Assembly: GCF_003814815.1 (NCBI RefSeq)
Contig: NZ_RKQQ01000002.1
Span: forward strand, 434,001 to 498,000
DNA length: 64,000 bases
Direction: 5' to 3'
DNA from: Salisediminibacterium halotolerans
GTDB taxonomy: Bacteria; Bacillota; Bacilli; Bacillales; Salisediminibacteriaceae
Part shown: in pieces, positions 24,915 to 36,496 of the stretch
Position numbering within the stretch: position 1 is the first letter of the stretch
How the letters are laid out: each line of letters begins with the position of its first letter
Notes under the pieces: generated by a model
What the model was told of the DNA's origin: nothing
Databases searched by the model: none
Seen by the model: the letters and a program-made list of their open reading frames with translations, nothing else
Position numbers and translations under genes: made by a program

Positions 24915-24973
24915 TGTACCTTCCTGCCTGTTTTCCCGCGCGTTTTACCTCGCTTACAAAAGAGGTGATCCCC

Positions 24974-26479
24974 TTGTATAACATGACAATAGAAGCATTT
25001 CGAAAAGAAGCGGAAAAATATCAAAAAGTTCCGGTTTCCGCGAGTGTCATCGCGGACACAAAAACACCGATTCAATTGTTTCATATGTTCGACGACGATG
25101 CCTCGTTCATTTTGGAAAGTAAAGATCCGGCATCGCCATGGTCGAATTATTCATTTATCGGACTGTCGCCAGACTACGCGATTACCGATCAACATGGCCG
25201 CTTTCAATTTAAAGACCGCGCCGGCAACGTGTTGACGGATGATGAAACGTTTGAAAAAGCTTGGAAATCGGCGCTGAATTATTTATCCGTTTCGCCGAAT
25301 GGACCGGATATCCCTTTTCCGGGCGGGGCTGTCGGTTATGTCAGTTTTGAAGGCTATCATTATGAAGAGCCGGCTACCCGTGTTGAGGCGGGAGAAGAGC
25401 ACGATGTCGCGATGATCTTTTGCGAGACGATTCTCGCTTATCACCACAGTAAAGAAGAGCTGACTGTTATTCATTGGCAGGATACATCGCAGCTGAGTGC
25501 AGAAGAAGCTTACGCACAAAGCACAGCCAAAGTTGAGGAAGTCATTAAAACGATTCAATCAGAACAGGCGAGACCGCCTTCGCTGGTCCCTGTAGCATCA
25601 CCGGAACAGGATACGTTATTTGACGGTGTGCATTCAAACTTTACAAAAACCGCGTTTATGGAAGCGGTAGAAAAAGTAAAAACTTACATTGCTCAAGGCG
25701 ATGTATTTCAAACGGTGTTATCGCAAAGGTTTGAGCTGCCTGTGCAATCAGACGGACTGACGCTCTACCGTGTTCTTCGAAAAGTGAATCCATCCCCTTA
25801 TTTATATTACATTCGCTTTCACGATCAAGAAGTGATCGGGAGCTCTCCGGAGCGGCTGATCAAGGTTGATGCTGATCGGTCGCTCGAAGTTCATCCGATT
25901 GCCGGAACGAGAAAACGCGGAAGTACCGAAGAGGAAGATCAAATGCTCGCAAAAGAGCTCCTTGCCGATGAGAAAGAACGCGCCGAGCACTTAATGCTCG
26001 TCGATTTAGCCAGAAATGATGTCGGACGCGTCAGCGAGTACGGCTCGGTAAACGTATCATCTTTTATGAAAATATCGTACTTTTCCTATGTTATGCACAT
26101 CATTTCTAAAGTTACCGGCAAATTGAGTATAGAGAAACATCCGTTTGAAGCTTTGTTTGCCGCGCATCCCGCCGGAACGGTTTCAGGTGCGCCGAAAGTG
26201 AGAGCAGTAGAGATTATTCAGGAATTGGAAAAAACACGGCGCGGAGTGTATTCAGGCGCAATTGCTTATTGCGGGTTTAACGATGCGGTCGATTCGTGTA
26301 TTGCAATTCGAACGATCATTCTGAAAAATAAAACAGCTTATATACAAGCTGGAGCCGGTGTCGTGCAGGATTCCGATCCTGAAAGCGAATGGCGCGAAAC
26401 GAGAAACAAAGCAAGCGCATTGATTTATGCGATAAAAACAGCAGAGGAAAGTTTTAGCGAGGAGGTATTAAAGAGATGA
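24974..26479 (+). CDS. trpE: Anthranilate synthase component I
   Basis: Makes anthranilate from chorismate; uses glutamine through a TrpG/PabA subunit that is not encoded in this operon, as in B. subtilis. The TTG at 24974 follows AGAGGTGATC and gives 501 residues; an ATG follows at 24983. The tryptophan-feedback region (LLES-type) is represented by [19 protein letters not shown] near residue 46. The catalytic [10 protein letters not shown] near 293, [10 protein letters not shown] near 313 and [11 protein letters not shown] near 397 are intact. Confidence 0.95.
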   Translation: MYNMTIEAFRKEAEKYQKVPVSASVIADTKTPIQLFHMFDDDASFILESKDPASPWSNYSFIGLSPDYAITDQHGRFQFKDRAGNVLTDDETFEKAWKSALNYLSVSPNGPDIPFPGGAVGYVSFEGYHYEEPATRVEAGEEHDVAMIFCETILAYHHSKEELTVIHWQDTSQLSAEEAYAQSTAKVEEVIKTIQSEQARPPSLVPVASPEQDTLFDGVHSNFTKTAFMEAVEKVKTYIAQGDVFQTVLSQRFELPVQSDGLTLYRVLRKVNPSPYLYYIRFHDQEVIGSSPERLIKVDADRSLEVHPIAGTRKRGSTEEEDQMLAKELLADEKERAEHLMLVDLARNDVGRVSEYGSVNVSSFMKISYFSYVMHIISKVTGKLSIEKHPFEALFAAHPAGTVSGAPKVRAVEIIQELEKTRRGVYSGAIAYCGFNDAVDSCIAIRTIILKNKTAYIQAGAGVVQDSDPESEWRETRNKASALIYAIKTAEESFSEEVLKR

Positions 26480-27492
26480 GCAGAGCGTATGAACAAATAT
26501 TGAACGGTGAACCGTTAACTGCTGCTGACGCAGAAGCAGCCGTCACAGACATGATGGAAGGGAAGTTGGATAATGAACGAATGGCAGCCTTATTAGCGAT
26601 TATGCAGCACCGGGGCGAAACAGCTGAAGAAGTGACAGGGTTTGCCAGAGGAATGATCAATAAAGCTGCGACAATGACAATTCCTTACCCTGTGCTCGAT
26701 ACGTGCGGCACAGGCGGAGACGGGAGCGGGACATACAACATCTCAACGGCATCGGCGATTTTGTTAAGTTCGATGGGGATTGCGGTAGCCAAACACGGGA
26801 ACCGGAGTGTCTCATCAAAAACCGGAAGTGCCGATGTGCTCGATCACCTCGGGATTCCGTTTCAAGCGACCGAAGAAGAAACGCTGCAGCGCTTAAGAGA
26901 TTATCATTTGTCGTTCTTTTTCGCTCCTGTGTATCATCAGGCGATGAAACACGTTGCTCCTGTGCGGCAAAAATTACAGCATAAAACGATCTTTAATCTG
27001 CTCGGGCCGTTAACCAACCCCGGCGGAGCAGAACGGCGGATCATCGGTGTATACAGCAATGATGCAGCGGAAAAAATGGCCGCGGCCGCCTTGAACCTCG
27101 GGATTGAACGCGCTCTTTTTGTAACCGGAGAAGACGGCATGGATGAAGTCACCGTTCAAGGCGTGACGAACATGGTTGAAGTTCGCGGCAACCGAATTGA
27201 TAAGTTCGCCTTTCGCCCTGAAGATGCCGGGCTGACAACGATGGATGCTTCAGCGGCAAAAGCTGATAATGCGGAAATGAGCGCCCGAATGATCGTCGAC
27301 ACGTTCGAAGGCAACAGGACCGATGCTGCGACCGGATTGCTATTATTAAACGCCGGGGCTGCTTTATACGTCAACGGTAATGCTGAAACAATTGCGCAGG
27401 GTGTTGACAAGTGCCGGGCATATCTTGGCGAACCGGTTATGAAACATTTGAAACGCCTGCAGAGTAAAGAAGAGGTGTCTGTCAAACAATGA
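26476..27492 (+). CDS. trpD: Anthranilate phosphoribosyltransferase
   Basis: Joins anthranilate to PRPP. The 338-residue protein has the PRPP-binding DTCGTGGDGSGTYNIST near residue 75, KHGNRSVSSKTGSADVLD near 106 and the anthranilate site HPxx-type HVAPVRQ near 159, with NLLGPLTNP near 173. It overlaps trpE by four bases and trpC by four, so the operon is translationally coupled. Confidence 0.96.
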   Translation: MSRAYEQILNGEPLTAADAEAAVTDMMEGKLDNERMAALLAIMQHRGETAEEVTGFARGMINKAATMTIPYPVLDTCGTGGDGSGTYNISTASAILLSSMGIAVAKHGNRSVSSKTGSADVLDHLGIPFQATEEETLQRLRDYHLSFFFAPVYHQAMKHVAPVRQKLQHKTIFNLLGPLTNPGGAERRIIGVYSNDAAEKMAAAALNLGIERALFVTGEDGMDEVTVQGVTNMVEVRGNRIDKFAFRPEDAGLTTMDASAAKADNAEMSARMIVDTFEGNRTDAATGLLLLNAGAALYVNGNAETIAQGVDKCRAYLGEPVMKHLKRLQSKEEVSVKQ

Positions 27493-28262
27493 CTATCCTA
27501 AATGAAATTGTTAAAACCAAAAAAGAAAACCTGCGCAACGTTAATATCCGAGCTTTACCGGCAACAGATAAGCCTAAAAGACCGCTTATCTCCTCTTTGA
27601 AACAGGCGGAATACCCTTTAGGGGTCATTGCTGAAGTGAAAAAAGCGAGCCCTTCAAAAGGTGTATTTACAAATGATTTTTCTCCTGAGGCGATTGCCAA
27701 ACGTTATGAAAGTGTACACGTATCGGGCATTTCTGTTTTGACTGACTTTGCGTATTTTCAAGGGAAGAACGCTGATTTAACAGCTGTTAAAGAGGCAGTC
27801 GATACGCCGGTGCTGCGAAAAGACTTTATCTGTGATGAAAAAATGATCACCGAATCCGATAAGATCGGAGCAGATGCTGTTTTATTAATCGCGGCAATTT
27901 TAGAAGAACGTCAATTTGCCGAGTATTATGAATACGCGCGTGAATTAGGACTGGAAGTGTTAACGGAAGTACACAATGAAAAAGAGCTGGAGCAAGTGTA
28001 TAAGCACGTGTTTCCCGAGCTGGTCGGGATCAACAATCGCGATCTTCATACGTTTTCAACCGATATGTCCATCACGGAATCGCTCGCTCCGCTCGTTCCG
28101 GACGGCAGCTTCGTTATCAGCGAAAGCGGTATCCATAATGCCGGACATATTCGCCGTCTTAAAAAAGCCGGAGCAGGCGGCATGCTGATCGGTGAAGGGT
28201 TTATGCTCGCCGAGTCCCCGCAGCTGTTTTTGAATCAGCTGTTTGACGGGGGTGAAAGTTGA
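27489..28262 (+). CDS. trpC: Indole-3-glycerol-phosphate synthase
   Basis: Closes the indole ring from CdRP. The 257-residue TIM barrel has [12 protein letters not shown] near residue 48 with the catalytic lysine, [10 protein letters not shown] near 108, [11 protein letters not shown] near 178 and ISESGIHN near 208. The stop overlaps the first base of the next start (TGATG). Confidence 0.96.
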   Translation: MTILNEIVKTKKENLRNVNIRALPATDKPKRPLISSLKQAEYPLGVIAEVKKASPSKGVFTNDFSPEAIAKRYESVHVSGISVLTDFAYFQGKNADLTAVKEAVDTPVLRKDFICDEKMITESDKIGADAVLLIAAILEERQFAEYYEYARELGLEVLTEVHNEKELEQVYKHVFPELVGINNRDLHTFSTDMSITESLAPLVPDGSFVISESGIHNAGHIRRLKKAGAGGMLIGEGFMLAESPQLFLNQLFDGGES

Positions 28263-30094
28263 TGCGGCCTCAAATCAAATTTTGCGGCATGCGTTCAAAA
28301 AAAGATGTTGTAAATGCGTGCTCAGCCGGCGCAGATTATCTCGGGTTTATTTTCGCCCCGTCCAAGCGCCGGGTGCGGCCGGAAGACGTCTGTGAATGGA
28401 CAGCGGAGTTGCCGCAAAATAACAGAGCTTTATTGACGGGTGTTTTTGTCGATGAAGAAGAGACAACCATTATTCAAACAGCAAAAACAGCAGGCCTCGA
28501 CATCATCCAATGTCACGGCAACGAAACTTCAGTCGACGTCCATGCGATGAAAACAGCTCTGTCGGGCGTACAGGTTTTTAAAACGATTCATCATGAATCC
28601 GGAGCTCTCTTGCGGATGAAAGAGTTCGAAAATGCTGCAGACGGTTTTTTAGTCGATACCAAAACCGAACACAGTATGGGCGGAACCGGCACGGCATTTG
28701 ATTGGGACGCTGTTCCGGAATACAGTGAGGAAGCGAAACGGCAGGGTGTGCCGATTTTTATTGCCGGCGGTATCACAGCGGGAAATGCAGACGAGCTGCT
28801 GAAGTATCACCCGTGGGGCTTAGATATTTCCAGCGGTATTGAAACCGGCGACGAAAAAGACTACCGAAAGATGGTGACGATAATGAAAAAGACGGCGAAT
28901 GTATACGCGTTTCCAGATGAGTTAGGCCGCTTCGGTGATTTCGGCGGGAAATATGTGCCGGAAACGTTAATGTACGCCCTGACACAGCTGGAAGAAGCTT
29001 ATCATACGATTACAGCGGAAGAATCATTTAAAGCTGAACTTCAGCAAGAATTAAAGCGTTATGCCGGAAGGCCGACGGAAATTACGTATGCCGGATCTTT
29101 AACAGAGGCATACGGCGGAGCGCAAATCTATTTAAAACGGGAAGATTTGCTTCATACCGGCGCACATAAAATCAATAACGCTTTAGCACAAGGTCTCTTA
29201 GCTAAAAAAATGGGCAAAACGGAAATTATTGCTGAAACCGGAGCAGGACAGCACGGTGTCGCAACAGCGACAATGGCCGCGCGGTTCGGTTTATCATGCA
29301 AGGTGTTTATGGGCGCTGAAGATATGAAAAGACAAGAGCTTAACGTCTTTCGCATGCGGCTTTTGGGCGCTGAAGTACTTGAAGTTCAATCAGGCGGAAA
29401 AACGTTAAAAGATGCTACGAATGAGGCGATCCGTCACTGGGTGGCGAACGTGGATACAACGTTTTATCTGATCGGCAGTGTCGTCGGCCCACATCCGTAT
29501 CCGATGATTGTTCGAAATTTCCAGCGGGTGATCGGGGATGAAAGTATCCGGCAAATGGAGGAAATTTGCGGCAAACAGCCGGCGGAAGCTGTTGCATGTG
29601 TCGGAGGCGGAAGCAATGCCATGGGAATGTTTTACCCGTATATTAATAGCGGTGTCCGCTTAACCGGGATTGAAGCTGCCGGCAAAGGGATGGACACGCC
29701 GGATCATGCGGCGACGTTAAGCAAGGGAAGAAAAGGCGTGCTGCACGGCGCGTTATCTTACCTCATTCAAGATGATCACGGCAATGTTTTTGAACCTTAT
29801 TCCATTTCGGCCGGCCTCGATTATCCCGGTATCGGACCAGAGCATGCGCATTTGCGTGACAGCGGGATAGTTAATTATGAAGCTGTAACCGATGATGAAG
29901 CGATGGATGCATTAGAAGATTTATGCCGGCTCGAAGGGATTTTGCCTGCGATTGAAACGGCGCATGCGCTTGCTTATGTAAAACGAGCCGCCAAATCTTA
30001 TTCAGAAGATGATGCGCTGCTCGTTTGCTTGTCCGGGCGCGGAGACAAAGATGTGCATACGATTCAGCAAGTGCTTGGGGGTGCAGATAAATGA
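28262..30094 (+). CDS. trpFB: Fused phosphoribosylanthranilate isomerase - tryptophan synthase beta chain (TrpF-TrpB)
   Basis: One uninterrupted frame of 610 residues covers two enzymes that are separate genes in B. subtilis. Residues 1-207 are a full TrpF barrel: KFCGM at 5-9, GVFVDE near 60, CHGNE near 82, [18 protein letters not shown] near 132 and GLDISSGIE near 186. Residues 208-610 are a full Trp[14 protein letters not shown] near 221, the PLP lysine in [14 protein letters not shown] near 290, [13 protein letters not shown] near 320 and [11 protein letters not shown] near 443. There is no stop between them. An internal ATG at 28883 preceded by GGTGA could start free TrpB (403 residues). 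Start ATG 28262 follows GGGGGTGAAAG. Confidence 0.92.
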   Translation: MRPQIKFCGMRSKKDVVNACSAGADYLGFIFAPSKRRVRPEDVCEWTAELPQNNRALLTGVFVDEEETTIIQTAKTAGLDIIQCHGNETSVDVHAMKTALSGVQVFKTIHHESGALLRMKEFENAADGFLVDTKTEHSMGGTGTAFDWDAVPEYSEEAKRQGVPIFIAGGITAGNADELLKYHPWGLDISSGIETGDEKDYRKMVTIMKKTANVYAFPDELGRFGDFGGKYVPETLMYALTQLEEAYHTITAEESFKAELQQELKRYAGRPTEITYAGSLTEAYGGAQIYLKREDLLHTGAHKINNALAQGLLAKKMGKTEIIAETGAGQHGVATATMAARFGLSCKVFMGAEDMKRQELNVFRMRLLGAEVLEVQSGGKTLKDATNEAIRHWVANVDTTFYLIGSVVGPHPYPMIVRNFQRVIGDESIRQMEEICGKQPAEAVACVGGGSNAMGMFYPYINSGVRLTGIEAAGKGMDTPDHAATLSKGRKGVLHGALSYLIQDDHGNVFEPYSISAGLDYPGIGPEHAHLRDSGIVNYEAVTDDEAMDALEDLCRLEGILPAIETAHALAYVKRAAKSYSEDDALLVCLSGRGDKDVHTIQQVLGGADK

Positions 30095-30891
30095 ACCGAC
30101 TGACACAGCCGGGTTTTCAAACTAAAGACGCCTTGTTTGTCCCTTACATGATGAGCGGAGATCCGACGATGGACGCATCGACAGATATTGCTGTAGCGCT
30201 GCAGGAAGCCGGTGCCGATGCATTGGAATGGGGCGTGCCGTTTAGCGATCCGTTAGCTGACGGTCCGGTCATTCAAGAAGCCGGTAAGCGCGCGCAGAAA
30301 ACCGGCGGGAATTTACCGCAAGCTTTAGCCGGGATGAAAGAAGCGCGAAAAAAAGGCCTGCATATTCCGGCGGTTCTTTTTACGTACGTGAATCCTGTGC
30401 TGACTTACGGCGTCGAGGCGTTAATCCATGACATGAAAGAGTCGGGTTTCGACGGCATATTGATACCTGACTTGCCGTATGAGGAAAGTACTGACTGGAG
30501 AGAAAAATTTCTCGAAAACGGTCTTTCACTCGTTCCGCTGATTGCCCCGAGTTCGCAAAACCGGACAGAGAAAATCAGTAAATCAGCTGACGGATTTTTG
30601 TATTACGTGACAAGTTTAGGCGTAACCGGGGAACGGACATCATTTTCAGAAAAGATTGCAGATGATATTGCCGCGATCCAAAACTTTACGGAAGTTCCAG
30701 TTTTAGCGGGTTTTGGCATTACGACGAACGAACACGTCCGTCACTTCCAATCGATCGCTGACGGAGCAATTGTCGGATCGGCAATCGTAAAAGAGATCGG
30801 GAAAGAAGAAGAGGCGCTTCTTGATAGCCGAACGAGAGCAGATGCCGTTAAACGAATTAAATCATTTGTCGAAGCGCTCATTTCATACTAA
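30091..30891 (+). CDS. trpA: Tryptophan synthase alpha chain
   Basis: Cleaves indole-3-glycerol phosphate and channels indole to TrpB. The 266-residue barrel shows [19 protein letters not shown] near residue 45 with the catalytic Glu and Asp, [15 protein letters not shown] near 116, and [13 protein letters not shown] near 171. It overlaps the TrpF-TrpB frame by four bases. Confidence 0.96.
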   Translation: MNRLTQPGFQTKDALFVPYMMSGDPTMDASTDIAVALQEAGADALEWGVPFSDPLADGPVIQEAGKRAQKTGGNLPQALAGMKEARKKGLHIPAVLFTYVNPVLTYGVEALIHDMKESGFDGILIPDLPYEESTDWREKFLENGLSLVPLIAPSSQNRTEKISKSADGFLYYVTSLGVTGERTSFSEKIADDIAAIQNFTEVPVLAGFGITTNEHVRHFQSIADGAIVGSAIVKEIGKEEEALLDSRTRADAVKRIKSFVEALISY

Positions 30892-30939
30892 GATAGAAGA
30901 CATACGATTGAGATTGGCATGAATGCGGAGGGAATTGCA

Positions 30940-32022
30940 GTGAGGATAAAATCAACAATGAACGGGTTGACGCCTTATAAACCCGGAAAACCGATTGAAG
31001 AAGTAAAGCGGGAGCTCCAGTTGGAGGAAGTCATTAAACTCGCTTCAAACGAGAATCCTTACGGGGCTTCTCCGGCGGTAAAAGATGCGTTAATAAAGGC
31101 TTACGATGCCGTCCACATTTATCCGGACGGATATGCCAAACAGTTGCGCGAAGACGTTGCTCAGCATTTAAACGTGGCGGAAGAGCAGCTGATTTTTGGC
31201 AACGGTTCGGACGAAGTAATTTTAATACTTTGCCGGGCGATGCTGACTGGAGATGACAATATCGTGACAGCCGCGCCGACATTTCCGCAATATAAACATA
31301 ATGCTGTCATTGAAGGATCGGAAGTTAAGGAAGTCCCTCTGATCGACGGAACGCATGATTTAGATGGAATGCTTCAGGCGATTGATGAAAAAACGAAGAT
31401 CGTTTTTGTCTGCAACCCGAATAATCCGACGGGCACATATATCTCGGAAGAAGCGTTTCGGTCGTTTATGCAGAAAGTGCCGGAAGATGTCCTCGTCGTC
31501 AGTGATGAAGCTTATTATGAATACGTCAGTGCGGAAGATTTCCCGGATACGGTCCCTTATTTAAACGAGTATAACAATTTAATGCTCTTACGCACGTTCT
31601 CAAAAGCCTACGGGATTGCATCATTGCGCGTCGGGTTCGGAGCAGCATCAAAGGATTTGATTCAAGCGATCGATCCTGCACGCGAACCGTTCAATACGAG
31701 TACGGCCGGTCAATTGGCAGCTTCTGCTGCCTTAAATGACCAGTCTTTTATCCGTTCCTGTTTTGAGCAAAACCGCCGCGAAATGAAAAAGTATGAGCAA
31801 TTTTGCGATGAATTCGGGTTAGATTACTTCCCTTCGGAGACGAATTTTATTTTAATGGACTTGCAGAAACCGGGGAGCGAAATTTTTCAATATTTGCTGG
31901 AACGGGGTTTTATAACGCGTAACGGCGAAGCGTTAGGCTATCCGACATCCGTCAGGATTACGCTGGGAAACCCGGAACAAAACGACCGTATCATCGCGGA
32001 ACTGAAAGACTGGCTTCGTTAA
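30940..32022 (+). CDS. hisC: Histidinol-phosphate / aromatic aminotransferase
   Basis: PLP enzyme of histidine synthesis which, within this supraoperon in Bacilli, also transaminates phenylpyruvate and hydroxyphenylpyruvate. The GTG at 30940 follows GGAGGG and gives 360 residues, exactly the B. subtilis length; the in-frame ATG at 30919 is upstream of that site. Motifs are [10 protein letters not shown] near residue 34, [12 protein letters not shown] near 155, VSDEAYYEY near 186 and the PLP lysine in [17 protein letters not shown] near 215. Confidence 0.95.
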   Translation: MRIKSTMNGLTPYKPGKPIEEVKRELQLEEVIKLASNENPYGASPAVKDALIKAYDAVHIYPDGYAKQLREDVAQHLNVAEEQLIFGNGSDEVILILCRAMLTGDDNIVTAAPTFPQYKHNAVIEGSEVKEVPLIDGTHDLDGMLQAIDEKTKIVFVCNPNNPTGTYISEEAFRSFMQKVPEDVLVVSDEAYYEYVSAEDFPDTVPYLNEYNNLMLLRTFSKAYGIASLRVGFGAASKDLIQAIDPAREPFNTSTAGQLAASAALNDQSFIRSCFEQNRREMKKYEQFCDEFGLDYFPSETNFILMDLQKPGSEIFQYLLERGFITRNGEALGYPTSVRITLGNPEQNDRIIAELKDWLR

Positions 32023-32038
32023 AGGGAGGAAACACGCT

Positions 32039-33142
32039 GTGCAGATGCGAATTTTTGTGATCGGACTAGGTTTAATCGGCGGTTCGCTGGCTTTAAGTAT
32101 TAAAAACGGCCACCCTCAAGCGACCGTGGTCGGCTATGATTCCGATCAGGATGCAATGAGTTTAGCTAAAAGCTTACAAATTATTGATGAACCGGCGGCA
32201 TCGATTGAAGATGCCGCCATCTCTAGTGATGTGATTATTATTGCGACGCCCGTTACAGGCGGACTGGCTATTCTCGAACGTTTGATTGGTCTTCCGTTAA
32301 AAGAAGGCGCGATCATTACCGATGTCGGCAGCACAAAGAAAAGTGTCGTCGATAAAGGAAAGGAATTAAGCCGTCAAGGTGTTTCCTTTATCGGCGGACA
32401 TCCGATGGCGGGTTCACACAAAACCGGCATAGAAGCATCCAATGACCGGTTGTTTGAGAACGCATTTTATATTTTTTCGCCAGTTGAAGGTGTTCCTTCT
32501 TCTGAACGGATTCGGCTGCAAAATATTTTAAAAGGAACAAGGGCAAAGTTTCTTGAATTAAATCCTGCTGATCACGACCGTTTTGCCGGATTGATCAGCC
32601 ATCTGCCTCATATTCTCGCATCGAGTCTCGTCAACCAAGTAGCGGAAAAAGAAGTGCAAGATCCGCTGATCACGCAATTAGCAGCCGGCGGTTTTCGGGA
32701 TTTAACCCGGATTGCTTCTGCCTCTCCGGAAATGTGGCGGGACATTTTACTGCAAAATCGGGAAGTTCTTCTTGATTTATTAAAAGAATGGCAAAGTCAG
32801 CTTACCGGTGTTGAAAAAATGATTGACGAGGCGGATGAGGAAGCGATCTTTACGTTTTTTCAGCAGGCTAAAACAGCCAGGGATCAGCTTCCTTCACGGA
32901 AAAAGGGGGCGATGCTCCCGTTTTACGATTTATTTGTTGATGTTCCGGACCATCCCGGCGTGATTTCGGATGTGACGGCGATCCTTGCGGATGCGGGAAT
33001 CAGTATTACAAACATCCGGATTATTGAGGCCAGAGAAGATATCATGGGCGTTCTCAGGCTCAGTTTTCGTTCTGCTGAGGATTTGCAAATGGCAAAGGAT
33101 AAATTGCGTGAGCATTTCTATGAAACGTATGATGCTCCATAA
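32039..33142 (+). CDS. tyrA: Prephenate dehydrogenase with C-terminal ACT domain
   Basis: Oxidatively decarboxylates prephenate to 4-hydroxyphenylpyruvate. The 367-residue protein starts with the NAD site [14 protein letters not shown] near residue 10, then [10 protein letters not shown] near 99, [12 protein letters not shown] near 119 and [11 protein letters not shown] near 189. The C-terminal part (about 295-367, [17 protein letters not shown]) is an ACT domain, which suggests tyrosine feedback. GTG 32039 follows GGGAGGAA; an ATG two codons later is possible. Confidence 0.94.
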   Translation: MQMRIFVIGLGLIGGSLALSIKNGHPQATVVGYDSDQDAMSLAKSLQIIDEPAASIEDAAISSDVIIIATPVTGGLAILERLIGLPLKEGAIITDVGSTKKSVVDKGKELSRQGVSFIGGHPMAGSHKTGIEASNDRLFENAFYIFSPVEGVPSSERIRLQNILKGTRAKFLELNPADHDRFAGLISHLPHILASSLVNQVAEKEVQDPLITQLAAGGFRDLTRIASASPEMWRDILLQNREVLLDLLKEWQSQLTGVEKMIDEADEEAIFTFFQQAKTARDQLPSRKKGAMLPFYDLFVDVPDHPGVISDVTAILADAGISITNIRIIEAREDIMGVLRLSFRSAEDLQMAKDKLREHFYETYDAP

Positions 33143-33156
33143 TAAAGGAGGATACC

Positions 33157-34452
33157 ATGTCAGAAATCGAAATGACGCCGATAGAAAGCGGCGGGTTGCA
33201 AGGAATGGTAAAAACGCCGGGGGATAAATCAATCAGCCACCGAGCGGTTTTATTCGGTTCTATGGCTGAAGGGATTACCACGATCCGTGGGTTTTTAAAA
33301 GGAGAAGATTGTTACAGCACGATTGAATGCATGAAGCAGCTCGGCGTAAACATCGTTGAAGAAGATGATGAAATGATCATTTACGGCAAAGGAACCGATT
33401 CGTTTAAAGAACCGGAGGAGGCGCTTGATGTCGGAAATTCCGGTACAACGATTCGCCTGTTATCCGGGCTGCTCGCAGGGCTCCCCAAATCTGTCGTTTT
33501 AGTCGGCGATAAATCAATTGCCAAGCGCCCGATGTCGCGCGTTACCGGACCGCTGAAAATGATGAACGCTTCGATTGACGGCCGGTTATTCGGAGAATTC
33601 ACGCCAATTCACCTCCGCGGAGGACGGCTTCGAGGTATTCACTACGTCAGCCCCGTCGCAAGTGCACAGGTGAAATCGGCGCTGCTGTTAGCGGGATTGA
33701 ACGCTTCAGGAAAAACAACGGTTGATGAACCGAGCAAATCGAGAGATCATACTGAACGTATGCTTAAAAGCTTCGGTGTAGACGTTGCTGTTAACGGGAC
33801 ACAAGTTACCGTCGAAGGCGATCAGCACTTAAATGCTGCGGATGTTGATGTGCCCGGCGACATTTCATCTGCTGCCTTTATACTGGCAGCAGGGTTGATG
33901 GTGCCGGACAGCTGTGTTAAATTGCCTTTTGTCGGCGTTAATCCGACACGAACAGGTATTCTTGATGTGTTAGAAGCGATGGGAGCAAATGTTGAATTAA
34001 CAGATGAAAAAACAACAGCCGGGGAGCCTGTCGCTGATTTGCATGTGCAAACTTCGTCTTTAAAAGCAACGACAATTGCCGGCGGGTTGATCCCGCGTCT
34101 TATTGATGAAATCCCGGTTATTGCTGTTTTGGCAACGCAAGCAGCAGGCACAACGGTGATTAAAGATGCAGCTGAACTGAAGGTAAAAGAAACGAATCGC
34201 ATTGATACGGTTGTTTCGCAGTTAAAACAGCTCGGCGCGAATATTGAAGCGACGCCGGACGGTATGATTATTCAAGGACCGACACGCCTGAGCGGAGGAA
34301 CGGTGAAAAGTTTCGGTGACCACAGAGTCGGCATGGCGATGGCCTTGTGCGGTCTGATCAGCACTTCCCCGGTGACGGTAGAAGATACCGATGCGATTGC
34401 GGTATCGTATCCCGGCTTTTTTGACGATCTTAAACATTTGCGCAACCGATAA
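33157..34452 (+). CDS. aroA: 3-phosphoshikimate 1-carboxyvinyltransferase (EPSP synthase)
   Basis: Makes EPSP, the substrate of chorismate synthase (called aroE in B. subtilis). The 431-residue protein has [14 protein letters not shown] near residue 21, [15 protein letters not shown] near 90, SKRPMSRV-type [13 protein letters not shown] near 121, [11 protein letters not shown] near 192 and [12 protein letters not shown] near 387. It is 14 bases after tyrA with an AAAGGAGG site and closes the aromatic supraoperon. Confidence 0.96.
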   Translation: MSEIEMTPIESGGLQGMVKTPGDKSISHRAVLFGSMAEGITTIRGFLKGEDCYSTIECMKQLGVNIVEEDDEMIIYGKGTDSFKEPEEALDVGNSGTTIRLLSGLLAGLPKSVVLVGDKSIAKRPMSRVTGPLKMMNASIDGRLFGEFTPIHLRGGRLRGIHYVSPVASAQVKSALLLAGLNASGKTTVDEPSKSRDHTERMLKSFGVDVAVNGTQVTVEGDQHLNAADVDVPGDISSAAFILAAGLMVPDSCVKLPFVGVNPTRTGILDVLEAMGANVELTDEKTTAGEPVADLHVQTSSLKATTIAGGLIPRLIDEIPVIAVLATQAAGTTVIKDAAELKVKETNRIDTVVSQLKQLGANIEATPDGMIIQGPTRLSGGTVKSFGDHRVGMAMALCGLISTSPVTVEDTDAIAVSYPGFFDDLKHLRNR

Positions 34453-34470
34453 TAAAGGAGCCGATAAACG

Positions 34471-35745
34471 ATGAATGAAAAACTCGCAGAGGCGATCTCG
34501 CTGATTGAATCCGGTGAGCACGAACAAGGTTTGAAAAATGTTGAAAGTCTTATTCCGGAAGCAGATGATGAAACGAAGCGGACAATTGCCGAACTTTATT
34601 TTGAACTCGGTCTAGTCGATCAATCGTTAAATCTTCTTCAAGAACTGATGTTTCGATACCCGGATCATGGCGAGCTGTTTGCATTTGCAGCAGAATGTTA
34701 CGGCGAACTCGGGAAAGAAGACGAAGCGATTGATATGCTGAATGAAGTGTCAAAAGACGACCCTGCCTATGTGCAAGCGCGCCTGTTGCTGGCAGATCTC
34801 TACGAAGCGGACGGCCTCGAGGAAGTTGCCGAAAATAAATTGCTCGAAGCCTTGGAAAATGAACCGGATCACCCCGTTTTACAATTCGGTCTCGGCGAAT
34901 TTTACTTAAACCGCGGAGATTATCAAAAAGCGATATCTTATTACAAAAAAGTGGTGCATCAAGGGCAGCTCCCAAACGATTTACCGATTGAACCGAAAGT
35001 TAAACTTGCTGAAGCATTCAGTGCCACCGGTCAGTTTGAGGAAGCGCTTGTCTATTTCCGTGAAGGAATTGAAGAAAATGAAACGCCGGATGCATTGTTC
35101 GGTTACGGTTATACAGCGATGCAGGTGGAAGAGTATGACACAGCTGTTAAAACATTGACAAGGCTATTGGAAATGGATCCTGATTTCACGACAGCGTATC
35201 CGATTCTTGCCCGAGCTAACGTCGCTTTAAAGCAATATGACAACGCTATGCAAATTTTACAGGACGGCATTAAGCGCGACGAATTTAATGAAGAGCTTTA
35301 CCTGGAATTAGCCAAGCTGCAAATGTCACGAGGCGAAGGCGAGGAAGGGAAAACGTTCCTTGAAAAAGTCATCGCATTAAATCCGTCCAACGTTTCCGCT
35401 GTGAAAGAATTGTTGAATTACTTTGACGAAAACGAAGATTATGAGAGCGTTTTGGAATTAATGGCCTTTTTAGATGATTACCGTGAATTTGATCCGCTCT
35501 ACGAAAGATACCGGGCCAGGGCTCTGTTTGAAGAAAACGAAACAACAGAAGCGGCGGAAGCGCTCGACCGTGTGTTAACTTCAGAAACGGATGATGAACG
35601 CTTTCTTGAAGACGCATCTGAAATCTATCTCGCTGCCGGAAACTATGACAAAGCTTTGCCGATTTTAAAGCAGCTGTTTGAGCTTTATCCGGAACGTGAA
35701 GATTTGGCAGAACGAATCGAAGAACTGAATAAACGGGTTAAATAA
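34471..35745 (+). CDS. ypiA: Tetratricopeptide repeat protein YpiA
   Basis: A 424-residue acidic, all-helical protein made of about ten TPR-type repeats from residue 1 to the end, for example LLADLYEADGLEEVAENKLL and FGLGEFYLNRGDYQKAISYY. Length and position after aroA match B. subtilis YpiA. No signal peptide or membrane segment is seen. The role is unknown; TPR proteins usually act as binding scaffolds. Confidence 0.88.
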   Translation: MNEKLAEAISLIESGEHEQGLKNVESLIPEADDETKRTIAELYFELGLVDQSLNLLQELMFRYPDHGELFAFAAECYGELGKEDEAIDMLNEVSKDDPAYVQARLLLADLYEADGLEEVAENKLLEALENEPDHPVLQFGLGEFYLNRGDYQKAISYYKKVVHQGQLPNDLPIEPKVKLAEAFSATGQFEEALVYFREGIEENETPDALFGYGYTAMQVEEYDTAVKTLTRLLEMDPDFTTAYPILARANVALKQYDNAMQILQDGIKRDEFNEELYLELAKLQMSRGEGEEGKTFLEKVIALNPSNVSAVKELLNYFDENEDYESVLELMAFLDDYREFDPLYERYRARALFEENETTEAAEALDRVLTSETDDERFLEDASEIYLAAGNYDKALPILKQLFELYPEREDLAERIEELNKRVK

Positions 35746-35887
35746 CCGGTTAAAAATATCTTCAAACGGGAATTATTTTAATAAAGCAGCAGGAAATTTC
35801 TCGTCCCATCAAGAATTGTACAGTATAAGAGGCAGATGGTGTTTTGGCCGTATTCCCTTGGTGATCGAAAAGATGGGAGGGATAAAA

Positions 35888-36439
35888 ATGCACAGCTCTG
35901 TTCCGGCAATGGAAAAAAGAGATTTTTTAAAGTGGTTCCTCGATCAGCATCAGCTAAAGCGAAGAGAATGTGCGTGGCTGCTCAATTTTTTGATGAGTGA
36001 TGATATTTTGATGGAAAAAGTTCATTTCGTCGAAGAAGCCGATCACTGTCCGAAAGCATTAATCATTTCAACGAACGATGTAGAAGAGATTCCCTTTTCC
36101 TTTCATAAAAATCATCATATTACGATGGATGCGGAAAAAGCTTTTCACGATATCCGTTTAAACCGCAATGAAGATATTTATATCCAGCTAAACTTTGAAA
36201 ATAAACAAACGTCCCATCAATATATGGCGGTCATGGAAGAGAACCCTTATCTGCCGGTAAATGCTGAAGAAGAAAACCTCAATGCGGTTCTGGCCGAGAT
36301 GGTGCTCGATGAATCCATCCGTTTAAAGGAATTGGAGCGGCTCCGTGCAGAGATTAATGAAGCGCTGCAATCGCGGGATAAAGACTCGTTTCATAACTTG
36401 GCAAGACAATATGCGGCACTTAAAGCCCTTCAAGAATAG
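35888..36439 (+). CDS. ypiB: UPF0302 family protein YpiB
   Basis: A 183-residue cytosolic protein, starting at ATG 35888 after GGGAGGG; a longer frame from 35816 has no ribosome site. Features include KRDFLKWFLDQHQLKRREC near residue 10 and a C-terminal helical part with RLKELERLRAEINEALQSRD near 143. Size and order match YpiB, which precedes ypiF and qcr in B. subtilis. A role with the cytochrome bc complex has been suggested only by context. Confidence 0.82.
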   Translation: MHSSVPAMEKRDFLKWFLDQHQLKRRECAWLLNFLMSDDILMEKVHFVEEADHCPKALIISTNDVEEIPFSFHKNHHITMDAEKAFHDIRLNRNEDIYIQLNFENKQTSHQYMAVMEENPYLPVNAEEENLNAVLAEMVLDESIRLKELERLRAEINEALQSRDKDSFHNLARQYAALKALQE

Positions 36440-36450
36440 AAGGGCTTTTA
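36422..36450 (+). terminator. Rho-independent terminator overlapping the ypiB stop
   Basis: Perfect ten-pair stem AAAGCCCTTC / GAAGGGCTTT with a 7-base loop that contains most of the TAG stop codon. The T run is short. Confidence 0.65.
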
Positions 36451-36496
36451 TATAAATACTTAACATTGTTAATACAGTGGCAAGGAGGGGAACGCG

